A DNA stretch of 64,000 bases, taken from NCBI GenBank assembly GCA_019828595.1, contig JAHQRK010000007.1:1178001-1242000 (forward strand), read 5' to 3'. Under the pieces are notes generated by a model that was not told the origin of the DNA, searched no databases, and saw only the letters and a list, made by a program, of their open reading frames with translations. Below, piece by piece: positions 42,334-53,000 of this stretch. The position numbers were made by a program, and so were the translations under genes. Numbering within the stretch: the stretch's first letter is position 1; every line of letters starts with the position of its first letter. Source of the stretch: Aphanomyces cochlioides. Its lineage: Eukaryota; Oomycota; Saprolegniomycetes; Saprolegniales; Verrucalvaceae.

Positions 42334-44803
42334 TTAATTCAGCTGACGCCGAGCGTGAAATCCTCGCCACTGCTTTTGGATCATGACGACGGCAGACGTG
42401 TTTTCGACTTGAATGCTATCGAGCACCGACGGGAGTGAGTCGACGACCCATTTTTCAATCTTCTTGGCGTAGCTTGAGATGAGGATCGTGCATTCCATGG
42501 CGTGGTCGCAAGTCACGAGCACGTTGGACGGCGTGGGAGTTGTTACGTGAAACGAAAAGATACATATGTGCTTGGCAGTGTCCCAGAGCTTCATCACGTG
42601 ATCGGCACCCAGTGTGCAGAGAATCATGTGGCGAGGAACCCATCGCATGAACTGGATCGCTCCAAAATGCGCTGGAACCCGCCCGTTCACCCTCTTGGTC
42701 TCGACGTTCACGAGGGAGAGATAGCCATGCTGGACGCCCTTGTCCCCGACCGACAGCTGGCTACCTAGTGATGCAAACGCCATGCACGTCACTCGACGAT
42801 GCGAAACAACCAGCTCGTGCTTGCAGTACTCGCGTGGTCCCAGGACAAACAACTCAACACAGGTGCCACAGCTGATTCCAATATGAGGCAGGCAAGGACT
42901 CGTCGCGATGAGCGAGATACGCTTGGTTGTTGTGACTGTATACGTTGGCAATTGTTTCTCGACGTTGCCGTCTTTGTCCAACGCAAAGAACTGAATCGAG
43001 TGCTCCATGTCGGAGGCTACGAGCCATTTGTCTTGCCCAACGACTGCGATGCACTTGACTTGATGCAACGATGTGGCGAATTTTGCATGCGTCGTAACCA
43101 CAGCATGAGGTTTAGCGCCAGCTGAAGTCACGACGGAAGGGATCGCAGGCTTACGTTTAGAGCTCTCTGTCGGTGTGGTTTCTTCTGACGGAGTAACAAT
43201 TTGCACCGACATGACCTTGATAACACCTTCAGGGGAGCCCGTGAATACTTTTGAAGTGCTGCTTGCCATCGCAAGTGTGTGATCGGGCTCAGGCGGCGGT
43301 GGTAAATGGCGCAAGGGGGCGGAAAACAAGCAGAAGGACAAGCTCTGAAGCGTCCTGAGACAGAGAACTTGGTCACGGAGAAGCATGAGACTATAGACAA
43401 TCCAAGGAGTTGTGAGGCGTTGGACGAGCCGAGGTTTCAGCGCAGCTAGAGCCTTCTTGTGAGCGAAAGAGACGGAGGAGAGACTACCTGTGGAGACAAC
43501 GCATGCTGTGGATTCCAGAGAGCCGTCGTCGTTGACGCAGCGACAAGTGTACGAGCCACACATGGTCTTTGTGAAGTATTGAATCTTCAGAGAGGACGAA
43601 TGCACGCCACGGTAACCAGGAGTGTCATCGCTTAATGGTTTTCCATTGAGACACCACGTGAACGAACTTGTAAAGTCTGCGACGATGCGGATAAACGCGC
43701 CGTGACCGGGAAGAAGGACCAAGTGAGGCGGTGGCTGGCGGCGGATGATCGGCTCGTAGCCTAATGCCAGGTGGGTTTCGCATCGTGGTGCATTGGTGTA
43801 CTTTGGTTTGGATTGAGACCTCGTGCTGCCTTTTTAGCACGAACGAGGGCAAGCCTTCGTCGTTCCTGGGCAATTTCTTCGAGTTTCTTGAGCTCAGCTT
43901 GACGCTCTCGCTCTTGCTCCAACGCTTGGTCAACCACGCGAGCTTCTTCTTCCTTCTCCAACGCTTCCTCTGTCAAGTTCACGTTGTCAAGGGAGTGTTG
44001 TGGTGCTTCACATACCAGCTTGAAAGTTGTTTTGTGGGGAGAAGAGGACACGGAGCTGCTCTAGCCCATCGAGGAGAAAGGTATCATCTCCAACGTGCTC
44101 CTGTATAGCTCGAATAGCTTTGATCACCCCTGCCAGATTGTCCGTGAAGCCAAATCTACGCAATGCTAAGAGCCCATGCAGCACCATCAGCACCTCGTGA
44201 CGACGCTGACAACGATTTGCAAGGCAATGGGAGTATGCAGCTACAGAGAACAATTGAGAATCTTCTTCGTGATGCCAAAACTACCAGGACAAGCTCAAGA
44301 AGCTGGCCCTTGGCTGCTCATGCTGTCAAGATTAAAAGACCGCGATCGCATTACCTCGTTTCACTGCATCATCAAGGCGTTGTTTGGCATGCTCCGTCTT
44401 GAATGCACTCATCATATCCCGGAGCATCTCTGTGCTGACGATCAAACACATCATTGCAATCGTTATAAGATGTACCTGCTGCATCCTCCGGAGTAAGTCG
44501 TTCAGCCTCGAGCAATGTATCCTTGAGACGTCTGTCATAGACATTCCTGGACGTCGTGCGGCACATTCGACATGTTATAGAGTAAGTTTTCGCGTTAAGC
44601 ACGACGCTCTTGCTTCCACAGACATTGCAACTGTACGGGTGTTCGTTGGCCTACGAAATCAAAGCATTAGCTGACCTAAGGCGAAGCGCTACCTTGGCTT
44701 GGATGATCGCATTCGCCCAATCGGTATCTCGCACTGGAAGAACAATAGCAGGATCCTCATGGACGCTTTTGCTGCTTTGCGTGCTCCGCGACGGGCTCTT
44801 CAT
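42334..44803 (-). CDS. WD40 and IQ-motif scaffold protein with an Ig-like domain
   Basis: Seven exons (44803-44693, 44650-44476, 44429-44355, 44313-44285, 44205-44016, 43969-43802, 43760-42334) join to 2175 nt, 724 residues. In order: a zinc-ribbon-like pair of CxxC motifs (YSCNVCGS, ITCRMC), a helical repeat (VLHGLLALRRFGFTDNLAGVI), a charged coiled coil (EEALEKEEEARVVDQALEQE), an Ig-like fold (FTWCLNGKPLSDD, CGSYTCRCVNDDG), six or so WD40-like blades (for example VKCIAVVGQDKWLVASDMEH, MKLWDTAKHICIF) and a C-terminal IQ motif (VMIQKQWRGFHARRQL) for calmodulin. The splice around 44206-44284 (79 bp) is the least certain, though it is the only join found that keeps the frame. The start ATG lies 23 bp from the ATG of the divergent neighbour. 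Confidence 0.8.
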
Positions 44804-44826
44804 CCGTGACAGTTTCGATCCGGTAG

Positions 44827-45423
44827 ATGGCGGTGCACTGGCATCTATTTTTAGTCAAGACTTACCACAAGCTGCGTCTGGCAGTGGCAAATCTCATGGC
44901 CCAAACCTACTTGCAGCTCTGGATAGACTACGCAGCGAGCATTTATCGCTTGGTGATCGAAGCAGTGTGGATGGCAGTGCCTACAGACGACCAAGGTTCA
45001 AACGACGCGTCCAACTTGCTCTTGGGCGGCGCAGCGTACACTCGGACAGCTTCGTCGCCAGACTTGACGTCCGATACGATTGTGATCATCCATCATGGCA
45101 GTGTGGATCAATTCTGCCACTTGGGCACGGATGGAGTGTACCATGCAAGTCTCGACGCATTCTGTGCCCCACAGACCAACGACGAGCTGATCGAATACAT
45201 TGATGGATACGTAGGATGGCTCACGTCGCCTCGGGAGGAAAAGACGAACGATTTTAAGGACCATGGAAACAATACACAAGAGTTCATTGAATGGCTTGAA
45301 GAACCGGCTGAGATGGAGAAGACTCTTGACAAGAACGACCTCTTGAACAACGACAACCAAGAAGAGCCTCAATGGGACGACGAATCCTCCACCGACGACA
45401 AGCGTCTCCTCAGTCTTGCTTAA
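44827..45423 (+). CDS. Hypothetical acidic protein, 198 residues
   Basis: A single frame from an ATG. The first half is predicted helical with many aromatic and Leu residues (YHKLRLAVANLMAQTYLQLW). The second half is acidic (LDKNDLLNNDNQEEPQWDDE). I do not recognise it. Its 5' end almost touches that of the divergent WD40/IQ gene; with only 23 bp between the ATGs the two starts share one regulatory region or one start is misplaced. Confidence 0.6.
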   Translation: MAVHWHLFLVKTYHKLRLAVANLMAQTYLQLWIDYAASIYRLVIEAVWMAVPTDDQGSNDASNLLLGGAAYTRTASSPDLTSDTIVIIHHGSVDQFCHLGTDGVYHASLDAFCAPQTNDELIEYIDGYVGWLTSPREEKTNDFKDHGNNTQEFIEWLEEPAEMEKTLDKNDLLNNDNQEEPQWDDESSTDDKRLLSLA

Positions 45424-45799
45424 CGCGGCTATGTATTTATATACACTCAATTCATATCATTTATCATGCAAACACTTCCACCCACTTGGACATCGAGAAT
45501 CAGAGATATACACCACAACATGGAAGGTGTTTCAGCTTTATCAAAGCACTTCCATTGGCATGGAGTGCAATCCACAAGTGTCATCATCTTTGCGATCTGT
45601 GAAGGAGCCTAAAGAGCTTGTTGGCCACCCAAATTTATGATTTGATCGCTGACTTCAGAGGCTGTCATTGAGCTCAGTCTCGTCTGCGACCTTTCGGTTG
45701 TTGTGTTTCAAATAGATCTATGATCTTGATTAAAGTATGAGAATATATTATTCCAATATTAGATCTTTTTCTTTCAGCCCCACTTTCTATTGGGACACG

Positions 45800-46603
45800 A
45801 TGTCGGCATCGCCGCCGAAAGACAGCGCTCTGTACGCAGCTCTACATGGAGGCTGCCACGCTGCTCCAGGACACTTTAACTACCACTCCACGCCAGATCC
45901 AAGCAGCATCTTTGAGCATTTCCAGCGCACGGCGGCGACGTGGCAAGAATTTGAACAAGCCATTCGAGCAATGCCTCGCAAGGTCAAGGTGCTCTATTTC
46001 TTGCGTCACGCTGAAGGCGAGCACAATGCAGCCAAGATCCGACTCGGCGCTGAAGTTTGGTTTCGCGACGTTGCGTGCACAGATCAATACTTGGATGCCC
46101 TCCTGACGACTAAAGGACAAGCTGCAGCAGAGTCAGCCTCACTCAAAGTCCAAGCTGAGCTGCAGAACGGCATGCCGTTGGAGAAAGTGATTGTGTCGCC
46201 GCTACGTCGCACTCTTCAGACTGCCACGACTGTCTTTAGCCACCAAATTGGCCGCATTCCACTCGTCTCGATGGAACTCTGCCGAGAAACCATGGGGATG
46301 CACACTTGCGACAAGCGAAGTTCTATCTCGGTCGTCAAACCGCTCTTCCCTTCAGTCGACTTTTCCCTCATTCAAGACGACCAAGACGTCTTGTGGCGCC
46401 CAGACGTTCGGGAATCCCTTGACGATATTCAAGCACGTGCTGTGACCTTCCTCAAACAGGTCTACCACGACGTGCCCGAGACTTTTATCGCCGTGACGTC
46501 GCACGTTGGCTTCATCGGCGCTTGCTTCCGCGTTCTGGAGCTACCAGAGTACCGAGTCAGCAACTGCGAGATCGTTCCGTTCGTGCTAGAACTTCCAAAA
46601 TGA
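45800..46603 (+). CDS. Histidine phosphatase (phosphoglycerate-mutase-like)
   Basis: A single exon of 267 residues; I took the ATG at 45800 (MSASPPKD), 21 codons below the longest frame. The RHG-type active site is VLYFLRHAEGEHNAA with the phospho-acceptor His. Further landmarks are VIVSPLRRTLQTA (second catalytic Arg), ELCRETMGMHTCDKRSS (acidic and Arg residues) and TSHVGFIGACFRVL (second His). The pair of Arg and the two His residues are conserved, so an active phosphatase or mutase is expected. Its paralogue follows tail-to-tail 40 bp away. Confidence 0.9.
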   Translation: MSASPPKDSALYAALHGGCHAAPGHFNYHSTPDPSSIFEHFQRTAATWQEFEQAIRAMPRKVKVLYFLRHAEGEHNAAKIRLGAEVWFRDVACTDQYLDALLTTKGQAAAESASLKVQAELQNGMPLEKVIVSPLRRTLQTATTVFSHQIGRIPLVSMELCRETMGMHTCDKRSSISVVKPLFPSVDFSLIQDDQDVLWRPDVRESLDDIQARAVTFLKQVYHDVPETFIAVTSHVGFIGACFRVLELPEYRVSNCEIVPFVLELPK

Positions 46604-46643
46604 CGACAGACAATGAGAGACAAGAAAGAGAGATAGGTTTAAA

Positions 46644-47546
46644 TTAAGAGGCCGATCCTTTGCGAAATGCAAATCGATAGGAAACAAATACGACAAGGAG
46701 AGCGACAAGGAATGCACCGAAGTCGAGTGCATCTTCATCATCACGGAGAGCAGTGCGCTGGACAACCACAGGTACAACTTCGCAGTTGCGGGGCTTGTAG
46801 CTTGGAATGTCGAGCACATTCATGCACGCACGGATGAAGCCACCGTGGGAGACAACAGCGACATACGTTTCTGACACAGTCGTGAACACTTCCTCTAGGA
46901 AAACGCGGCAACGGGCTTCGATTTCAGCTGATGTTTCTCGATGGTCGGATCGCCACAACACATCTTGCTCGCTTGATATGCGACTCCAATTCACAAACAT
47001 AAAGTCTCGAGCGAGGAGAGACGTCGGTCGTCGTTTGTCGCACGTGTGTACGCCTAAAGTTTCCCGGGCGGATTCGATCGCATCAACTGGAAAGAGCACT
47101 GTCGATGAGAGGTTGAAGTAAATGTCTGCTGTTTGTATGGTTCGCGTCAACGGCGACACAAGAATTCGATCGATGGGCATGCCTGCGTCTAGTTCGGTCT
47201 TCATGAAGATGGATCGTTTCTGCGCATCTGCAATCCCGTCTCGGTTCAATGCCGCGTCGAGGTACTTATCGAGTTTCGAGATGGATGCATCCCATACTTC
47301 TGTGCCATAGTCCCGCTCTGCTGCATTGTGGTCACCTTCGGCGTGTCGAATAAAATACAGCGTTTTCACATTCGGGTCGTTGAACACTTCAAGCGATCGA
47401 AACGTCGGCCAGGACGCCGCGACGCGTGTATAATGCTCAAAGAGAGATGTCATCGTCGAGCTAGATTGATACGAGAAGATCCCTGGGACGCTCTTGAACG
47501 CATGTCCCGTCGTCGTTGACGTTTGATTCTTCGCTCTGTCGATCAT
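46644..47546 (-). CDS. Histidine phosphatase with C-terminal membrane anchor
   Basis: A single-exon frame of 300 residues, homologous along its length to the gene at 45800-46603: TLYFIRHAEGDHNAA (catalytic His), ILVSPLTRTIQTAD, ESARETLGVHTCDKRR and VVSHGGFIRACMNVL. It differs by a C-terminal hydrophobic segment (FGAFLVALLVVFVSYRFAF) followed by basic residues, a tail-anchor arrangement. The two copies probably arose by an inverted duplication; the anchor in one suggests different cellular locations. Confidence 0.9.
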   Translation of the reverse strand: MIDRAKNQTSTTTGHAFKSVPGIFSYQSSSTMTSLFEHYTRVAASWPTFRSLEVFNDPNVKTLYFIRHAEGDHNAAERDYGTEVWDASISKLDKYLDAALNRDGIADAQKRSIFMKTELDAGMPIDRILVSPLTRTIQTADIYFNLSSTVLFPVDAIESARETLGVHTCDKRRPTSLLARDFMFVNWSRISSEQDVLWRSDHRETSAEIEARCRVFLEEVFTTVSETYVAVVSHGGFIRACMNVLDIPSYKPRNCEVVPVVVQRTALRDDEDALDFGAFLVALLVVFVSYRFAFRKGSAS

Positions 47547-47689
47547 CTTGCCAAAGATTCAATGTGCATGTTTTGTACGAGAAAAAGCTCGACATGAATA
47601 TCAAGCTCTGATTGGCTGAAATTCCACATGTTATTTTAAACCACCAATCAAAATGCAGATATCGACAACGTGTCGGGTTTGGATTATCC

Positions 47690-47795
47690 GGATGTGATAG
47701 CACCACGAAATCCGGATAATTAGATTGATAATCGGGAATTATTATCCGGATTGAAAGAGATGCGACTATAACCGGACATTGAGAACATTATCCGG
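47690..47795. repeat. Clustered TCCGGAT motifs in a divergent promoter region
   Basis: Four copies of ATCCGGAT (at about 47687, 47708, 47746 and 47790) occur within about 110 bp, together with TAATCGGGAATTATTATCC, which is partly palindromic. A related sequence is present at 33048-33075. They lie between two divergent genes and may be a decayed repeat element or a regulatory cluster. Confidence 0.6.
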
Positions 47796-47862
47796 ATAGC
47801 TGTTTTGATTGGATGCAAGCTATGACCATCATGAGAAAGGCGGTTTCCATGGATTTCGGAAG

Positions 47863-49835
47863 ATGGCGAGTCAAGCAACATTCCTGCGCGTGCTCACGGA
47901 CCCTGGCTTGTATCTCCTCGTGAATGCGTTCAACGACGGCTTGGAATTCAAGTACTGGACGAGCGCAGACCATGCTGCGTACGCTGGCCACTTGTACATA
48001 TTGCAGACGCGACTCCAAGAAGGCCTCGAGCTGGCCGCGACGACAAATGCAATGGATTGGGCTGCATGCAACGGGCACATGGAACTACTCAAGTGGCTAC
48101 ACAACCACCATGACAGAGGATGCACATTTCGCGCCATGGACTGGGCTGCGAACCATGGACGCCTCGAAGTAGTTCAATGGCTGCATGAGAATCGAACAGA
48201 AGGATGCAGCGCCGGTGCGATTGACAACGCTGCCTCTGGTGGATATTTGCACGTGGTACGCTTTATCAATAAATTGTTCTCTGATGGATATAGGTCGAGT
48301 GGCTCTTGGCGAATCGTGAAGAGGGCTGTTCGATTCATGCGATGGACACTGCAGCACGCCATGGTCATCTCGAAATGTTAGAATACCTTCACGAACACAC
48401 TGATGAAGGATGGAGTATTATGGCGATGAATGAAGCAGCAGGCTACGGTCACTTAGAATGCGTCAAGTGGCTACATGCTCACAAAGACGAAAATAAAGCC
48501 AACAAGAAGGTCGAGGAGTCATCAGCCAAAGCTGAGGCACTGGAAGATTTATTTGGTGGCGAAGAAGAATACGAAGAAGAATTCGACGAGACTGCGTTTG
48601 AAACAGAGGCGCCATATATCCCAGACTTGGAGTTCATTGACGAAGAACACTTTGACCGAGCTCATTTGGAGCAGGACGTAGTCGAAGACAAAGTAACTCT
48701 TGGGCCGATGGACATTGCAGCATCGAAAGGCCAACTGGCAGTTGTGCAGTGGCTCCATGAAGCAGGCTACGAGTGCACAACTTATGCCATGGACTCGGCT
48801 ATCGGTGCTGGCTATTTGGAATGTTTCCAATGGCTCGCTGCTCATCGAAGTGAAGGTTGCACGACCTTGGCAATGGACATGGCCGCAGAAAACGGCCATT
48901 TGGAGATGGTTCGATGGCTCCATGAAAATCGCGCAGAAGGCTGTACAACTGACGCCATGGACCACGCAGCCCGGAATGGTCATTTGGAAGTTGTTCAGTT
49001 TTTGCACCTCCATCGAACAGAAGGTTGCACCACCGGCGCGATCGACGGCGCAGCTGAAAATGGCCACCTCGAAGTCGTGCAGTGGCTATTTCGACACAGA
49101 AACGAAGGATGCACAACTGAAGCCATGGACAAAGCAGCCTCAAAAGGACATTTGGATGTGCTAAGATGGATGCACTTCGACGCAAACCAACGTTGCACAA
49201 CCTACGCGATGGATTGTGCTGCTGAGAATGGCCACCTTGATGTGGTTCAATTCCTGCACGAGAATCGACTAGAAGGATGCACAACCGAAGCCATGGACGC
49301 TGCTGCATTCCAAGGCCACCTGGATGTCGTCCAGTGGCTCCATGCCCATCGAACAGAAGGATGCACTGAACATGCAATGGACGGTGCTGCTGAAAATGGC
49401 CATCTAGAGGTACGTGTCAATCAAATATTACCTCTCTCACCATGCTTTTTCAAGGTTGTCGAGTGGCTGCACTACAATCGATCCGAAGGCTGCACGACTG
49501 AGGCGATGGACCGCGCAGCGCGCAATGGACATCTCAAAGTTGTGCAATTTCTCCACGCAAATCGTCACGAAGGTAAATTTCCATCCAGCCCACATTGACA
49601 ACAATTTCAACCTGCTTTAGGCTGCACTGTAAATGCAATCGATCGAGCGGCTGGGAATGGTTATCTAGCAACCGTGCAGTGGCTCGTTGAGAATCGTGAC
49701 GAAGGTTTCACCGGCGCGGCATATGAGCAAGCTGACGACTATGGCTACAACAACGTGATTCAATACTTGTCGTCGCTCCAAGATGCCGAAGACGAAGCTA
49801 TGGAAGTCTCAGGGCATGCAATTAACGCTGAATAA
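47863..49835 (+). CDS. Large ankyrin-like repeat protein
   Basis: Four exons (47863-48255, 48294-49409, 49455-49572, 49621-49835) total 1842 nt, 613 residues. After about 55 lead residues (MASQATFLRVLTDPGLYL), the protein is built of repeats of roughly 31-33 residues with the consensus AMDxAAxNGHLEVVQWLHxxRxEGC. I count at least fourteen units. The unit is the ankyrin-like form very common in oomycetes. An acidic insertion (LEDLFGGEEEYEEEFDETAF) separates the first four repeats from the rest. Ankyrin arrays bind proteins; no other domain is present. The ATG at 47863 is the first in frame; an earlier TTG is unlikely. Confidence 0.88.
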
Positions 49836-50062
49836 AGTGGATGGCTTGACCTAGACCGTGCTCGAGTTGCAAGTCGTCCAAGATGTCCGCCGATGTGATG
49901 CTTCGGTCGTTTCCAGTAACTTTACTGAAACGAAAAATGACTTGAAATTTGTATGTGAAACAAGTTGGGCCAACATTCTGATGACGAATGTATGTCTCAT
50001 TTCTCGTCATCCAAAAAGTCACTTAGTTGGTCAGCGCCGCTGGTCCAAGGTCGAGTTTCGCC

Positions 50063-53000
50063 ATGGCCACCGAGTCGTCTTCATGCGCGATCCGCGTGGT
50101 GGTTCGTGTTCGTCCAATGAGTGAGAAGGAGACCGCCAGTGGCCAGGTGGCCATCGTCGAAACGATGAGCAACGCTCTCACAGTTCGCCAACCGCCGAAT
50201 AACCGCAACGAGATCAAAGAGACTGGACCGCCGCGGACATTTCAATTCGATCACTGCTACGGCGAAGCTGAATGCGAAAAGAATGTCCAACAGACCATCT
50301 TTGAAGATATTGGTCGCGACCTTGTTGAGAATGCATTCAATGGATTCAACTGCAGTGTCTTTGCCTATGGCCAGGTAGGACCATTCGTAGCCACAGATGA
50401 GTCACCAAGGAGATACTTGGATTAGACAGGAAGTGGCAAAACGTATACGATGGTCGGCGACAAAACAGACTCTGGTAAGGGTCTCATTCCACGCATCTGC
50501 GAAGCGCTATTTGATGCTATCGAGACGGCCAAAACAAACGACCAGGATGCTGAACAGCACAAGCCGCTGTATAGTGTCCAAGTAGGGCCACGCACTCCTT
50601 GCGTCTTTGGCTGACCAGACTGTAGATGAACTATTGCGAAATCTACAAGGAAAAGGTCAAGGATTTGCTGGAAGAGACCAGAGTGTCTCGTGGAAATAGC
50701 AATGCCCAGCCGTTGTCACCCAGTTCAGGCGACAACGACTCCTCTCGTCATCTGAGAGTCAGAGAGCATCCCATTCACGGCCCATTCGTCGAAGGACTCG
50801 TGACAAGAACTGTTGCCTCTTATGCTGAGGTACAAGCAAGAGATTCCGAATTGTCCTAACTGGTTGTCGTCTGAAGATCGAGGAGGAGTTGCTCGCCGGA
50901 CAAAAGCTACGAACTGTGGCTGCAACGCTCATGAATCCTACATCGTCGCGCTCACATGCTATTTTCACGATAATCTTCACACAAGTAGGCAAACTTCTTC
51001 CTACTGGAATGGAGAATTTGACGATGATACCTACGTGTAGACCCGAGTGGACCCGTCAACGCATTGCGCCCATGAAAAGGTGAAATACCTCTTCCACAGT
51101 AACAATGACTGGGTTTGCCTAGACGTCCAAGATTTGTCTGGTCGATCTCGCTGGCTCAGAACGCAGTGATACTTCTGGAACTTCTGGAGAACGACTAAAA
51201 GAAGCGTCGATGATCAACAAGAGTCTCTTCACGCTTGGACGTGTCATTTCGTCCCTCGGGGCGAAAGAACGGATCCCATATCGAGATAGTACATTGACGT
51301 GGCTGCTCAAGGAGTCTCTCGGCGGGAATGCCAAGGTAGAAAGATGAAAAGATGCACTTTGAGATGCGCTTTGACTAGACGACGATGTTGGCAATGGTCA
51401 GTCCATCGTCAGAGAACTATGATGAAACTTTGAGTACACTGCGATATGCAGAGTCGGCCAAGAAGATTATTAACAGAGTTGTCGTCAACGAAGACCAAAA
51501 TGCAGCCATCATTCGACAGCTCCGTCAACAGATTGAGGATCTGAAGGCCCAACTCTTGAACACACAGCGAAGGAGGAGCTCTGAAACGAGCGTCGGTCTC
51601 GTCAAGTCGCTCCTTGAGCGAGAAGAAATGCTCGGACAGCTGGAGCGCGAGACAAAGCGACAGCAGAAAGCCGTGCATTTACCAGTTCAGCATCCCAGCT
51701 TGATCAATCTTCAGGAAGATTTACTCGAAGACGAGCCGCTAGCTCACGTTGTTGAGCCAGGAGTCACAGTGCTTGGCACTGATCCATCAACATATTCAAA
51801 AGAAAGCCATCGTGCTGGTGACTCTGTCGTTGGCGATCTGGTATGTTTGCTGTTCATTAATAGCATTCTCGACTGTGTCTAGATTCGGCAACAGAGCGAC
51901 GTCCAAGCAGTGCATTCCTTGCCCTTTATTCACGACACAGAGAATATCTTAGCGCTTCATGCCAAGGTTTTCAACGATAAAGGCTTCTTAACGATTGAAC
52001 CTTGGCCGAACGCTGTGGTGCTAGTTAATGGTGAGTTGTAACCAGCTAGGACAAAGCTAAAATTGTACATCCCCGCTAGATGTTGCAATCACAAGCTTTA
52101 CGCCTCTGAAGCACCGAGATCGAGTCCAAATTGGCAAGCAACACATCTTCCGAGTATTTGGTACGCCATCCACCAAAACATGATGTTTGATGAGGAGCGT
52201 AGTTCCATCCGAAGCAGCATTTCGACGGGAATCCAGTCATGTGGACAATCAAACCGACGGTGCGTTCTCGCGATGTGGACGCACTCATGTATGATCGTAC
52301 TAGAAGCGAATGCACTGTGCGAACAAGCGAATATTCCATACAGGTTCCAACGAGCCGATTCGAACGAAGTCGCGGTCGTCTTGGCAAATGGAGACGCGTC
52401 GGGTATCACGTGGGAGCGATCGGTCTTCGTTGAGCGGTTGGAAACTTTGCGGTCACTCAAAGCGGAGAGTGCCGATTATGACACGCTTCTGACTCATCTG
52501 GGACTACCAAACGACCACCTCGTGTCGAACAGCAACGCGTCCACCGAGAAAGAAACAAGTGATGACATGTCGGACAAGAATTCGAGCAGCGATGATATGG
52601 AACATTTAACGATCGAAGTCCCCCAAGAAGACGACGATCCATTCTTCCAAGTGCGCTCAAATGCAGTGCGACTGATGGGCAAAGCTCGCCTCTACTTTGG
52701 CTTTGACTCGACCAAGTCGGAAATCAAGGAATTGCAAACCATGGATCGAGTCGTCTCTGTCTTTGACCCTGTCGGCATCCACGTTGCATCGATAACGCTA
52801 GAGTTGTCACTCAAGCCAGTCGACAAACCAAACAAGAGCTCACAGGACGCGACAACCAAGTGGCAAGTTCAAGTCCAATGGAAAGAAGTCCGATTTTGCA
52901 TTCCCAACGCTCCCGATGGCATCTACGTCACGTTCAATGCATTGGATAAGACAAAGTCGAGGTACGTCGACGCTTCCCAGTGCGTTCGATTGAGTTGTCT

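Noticed and set aside
44610..45203. A 197-codon plus-strand frame covering the start of the WD40/IQ gene
   Set aside because: It overlaps the first exons of the WD40/IQ gene antisense and the better-supported frame at 44827-45423; its composition is not coding-like.
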